A DNA stretch of 7,435 nucleotides from Ahrensia sp. (GTDB lineage Bacteria; Pseudomonadota; Alphaproteobacteria; Rhizobiales; Rhizobiaceae): the NCBI GenBank assembly GCA_024639025.1, contig JAHEJF010000068.1:1-7435 (forward strand), in the 5' to 3' direction. The translations under genes were made by a program, and so were the position numbers. This document shows, piece by piece, positions 6,265 to 7,435 of the stretch. A model generated the notes under the pieces. The model was not told the origin of the DNA. It searched no databases and saw only the letters and a list, made by a program, of their open reading frames with translations. Every line of letters starts with the position of its first letter. Positions within the stretch are counted from its first letter, which is position 1.

Positions 6265-6288
6265 GGCCCCGCTTTGACAGGCGGGGTC
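6265..6288 (+). other. Intercistronic RNA hairpin between binding-protein and permease genes
   Basis: GGCCCCGC (6265-6272) pairs with GCGGGGTC (6281-6288) to give an 8-bp stem (one G-U pair) around TTTGACAG. It is followed by AGCAAACCCG with no T-run, so it is a poor terminator. Hairpins after the binding-protein gene of ABC operons are known to protect the upstream mRNA from 3' decay (as with malE-malF), which keeps binding protein in excess over permease. That role is inferred from position and strength. Confidence 0.6.
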
Positions 6289-6316
6289 AGCAAACCCGAA
6301 CAAACTGGACGGCACG

Positions 6317-7387
6317 ATGGCTTCCAAATTGACGCGCTCGAATGGATCAGGCTGGCTTTTTGCATTGCCGGGATTTGGCCTCATTGCAATGTTCATTATC
6401 CTGCCCTTTTTTTTCGCCTTTGGCTTGTCACTCACAAACCAACGGCTCATCTCACCGAATCCAACAGAATATGTCGGCTTGGCAAATTACAAGAGTTTGC
6501 TGAGTCTTGGGATGCTGACGATCGAGCCAGAGCGCGATGATGCAGGTGCGCTGATTCTCGACAATGATGGCAACCTTAAATACCCCCGTGTTCGAACTTT
6601 TACCCGAAACAATCCTGACTACCCACAATTCCGGGGTATGCGCGAATGGCTCTCCTGGCAGGATGGGGACAATCGGAAGGTCGTGGTTGCCAAGGACGTT
6701 GTGTTCATGAAATCGCTCGTCAACACTATAACCTTTGTGCTCTTTGTGGCGCCGCTACAAGCGGGCGCAGCATTGATACTGGCGCTTCTGATCAATCAGA
6801 AACTGCGCGGCATCAACATTTTCAGAACCATCTACTTCATGCCGGTTGTCGTTTCGATCGTTGTTGTCTCCCTGCTCTGGCGGTTCATTTATGACGGCAA
6901 TGATGGCCTTTTGAACAATCTGCTGGCGAGCATGACATTTGGTTTCTTCAAGCCGGTGGACTGGCTTGGGACACCAGAAACAGCCCTGCCGTCGATCATT
7001 GCCATGTCGATCTGGCAAGGTGTCGGTTTTCACATGGTAATCTGGCTCTCCGGACTGCAAACAATCCCGCCGACACTCTATGAAGCCGCATCGATTGCTG
7101 GCGCATCCAAATGGCAGCTGTTTCGCTATGTCACCTGGCCGGGGCTTCGCAATACCGCTGTTCTCATTCTTATCGTGATTACAATGCAGGGATTTGCGCT
7201 GTTTGCGCAGATCGACGTGATGACCAACGGTGGTCCCTTGGACTCCACCCAGGTCTTGGTTTTTCAGGCGGTTGAACGGGGATACGGCAAGCAGGACATC
7301 TCGGGTGGCTCAACCATATCAGTGATCCTGTTTCTGCTGGTCCTGACCATTTCACTCATTCAACGCTGGCTGACAAGGGAGCGCTGA
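6317..7387 (+). CDS. Carbohydrate ABC transporter permease, MalF type, with enlarged first loop
   Basis: A 356-aa inner-membrane permease, about 50-60 residues longer than the usual CUT1 MalF/UgpA-type partner. Six membrane segments can be read at roughly 12-38, 133-158, 167-190, 221-245, 279-302 and 332-350. The EAA loop that docks on the ATPase is clear: EAASIAGASKWQLFRYVTWPGL (256-277). The extra length lies between membrane segments 1 and 2: after GLANYKSLL (55-62) comes a polar stretch to about 127 (acidic DD, DNDGN, NNPDYPQF, WLSWQDGDN) before VFMKSLVNT. This is periplasmic and sits where MalF carries its P2 loop, so it may contact the binding protein. The ribosome site is weak (TGGACGG at 6306-6312). 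The stop is two bases from the next start, so the two permeases are coupled. It would pair with the MalG-type permease and an ATPase not encoded next to it here. Confidence 0.93.
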   Translation: MASKLTRSNGSGWLFALPGFGLIAMFIILPFFFAFGLSLTNQRLISPNPTEYVGLANYKSLLSLGMLTIEPERDDAGALILDNDGNLKYPRVRTFTRNNPDYPQFRGMREWLSWQDGDNRKVVVAKDVVFMKSLVNTITFVLFVAPLQAGAALILALLINQKLRGINIFRTIYFMPVVVSIVVVSLLWRFIYDGNDGLLNNLLASMTFGFFKPVDWLGTPETALPSIIAMSIWQGVGFHMVIWLSGLQTIPPTLYEAASIAGASKWQLFRYVTWPGLRNTAVLILIVITMQGFALFAQIDVMTNGGPLDSTQVLVFQAVERGYGKQDISGGSTISVILFLLVLTISLIQRWLTRER

Positions 7388-7388
7388 C

Positions 7389-7435
7389 ATGGCCGTCATT
7401 AATCCGGAAAACCGCGGTTTGAGGCTTGCAATCCG
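7389..7435 (+). CDS. Second permease of the importer, probable MalG type (N-terminal fragment)
   Basis: Fifteen codons and part of a sixteenth are visible before the window ends (MAVINPENRGLRLAI). The start is firm: AAGGGAG at 7375-7381 lies seven bases before the ATG, and the previous stop is one base away. A short, basic leader before a first membrane segment, directly after a MalF-type gene, is what a MalG-type permease shows. No membrane segment or EAA loop is visible, so the product is assigned mainly from gene order. Confidence 0.6.
   Translation, partial: MAVINPENRGLRLAI

Overview
This window looks like part of an alphaproteobacterial chromosome or large replicon, probably order Hyphomicrobiales (Rhizobiales). 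The basis is the gene style (sugar ABC transporter cassettes with LacI and Gfo/Idh/MocA genes, ATGA start/stop overlaps), moderate GC content, and a short palindromic element ending in CGCTCTAG of a kind I associate with that order. No similarity search was possible, so the genus is open.

Left part (1-2211, + strand): the 3' end of a carbohydrate-import operon. It holds the C-terminus of a MalG-type permease, then a Gfo/Idh/MocA-family dehydrogenase, then a MalK/UgpC-type ABC ATPase. Both junctions are ATGA overlaps, so the three genes are translationally coupled. The operon would import a sugar, polyol or oligosaccharide and oxidise it or a breakdown product.

Middle part (2212-3889): two small exported proteins on the - strand, each apparently transcribed separately. 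One is a 160-aa protein with a cysteine-bearing helical N-domain and a Gly/Ser-rich linker, followed by a GC-rich terminator. The other is a 153-aa protein with a ClpP/crotonase-like CxSAC serine motif and a downstream GFH histidine. Its stop codon lies inside a palindromic CTAG repeat. An AT-rich, gene-free stretch of about 0.4 kb follows, with several short repeats.

Right part (3890-7435, + strand): the start of a second sugar-import operon: a LacI-family repressor, a periplasmic solute-binding protein, a MalF-type permease with an enlarged first extracytoplasmic loop, and the first codons of a MalG-type permease. The best-supported regulatory signal in the window lies just upstream of lacI: a sigma70-like promoter (TTGACC-N17-TATGAC) overlapped by two 16-bp palindromes sharing two bases, the expected site for repression of the operon by its own first gene. 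A strong hairpin between the binding-protein and permease genes probably sets their mRNA ratio.

I see no RNA genes, insertion sequences, CRISPR arrays or phage genes, and no clearly new multi-gene system. The items most worth following up are the double operator, the permease loop insertion, and the two uncharacterised exported proteins between the transporter operons.
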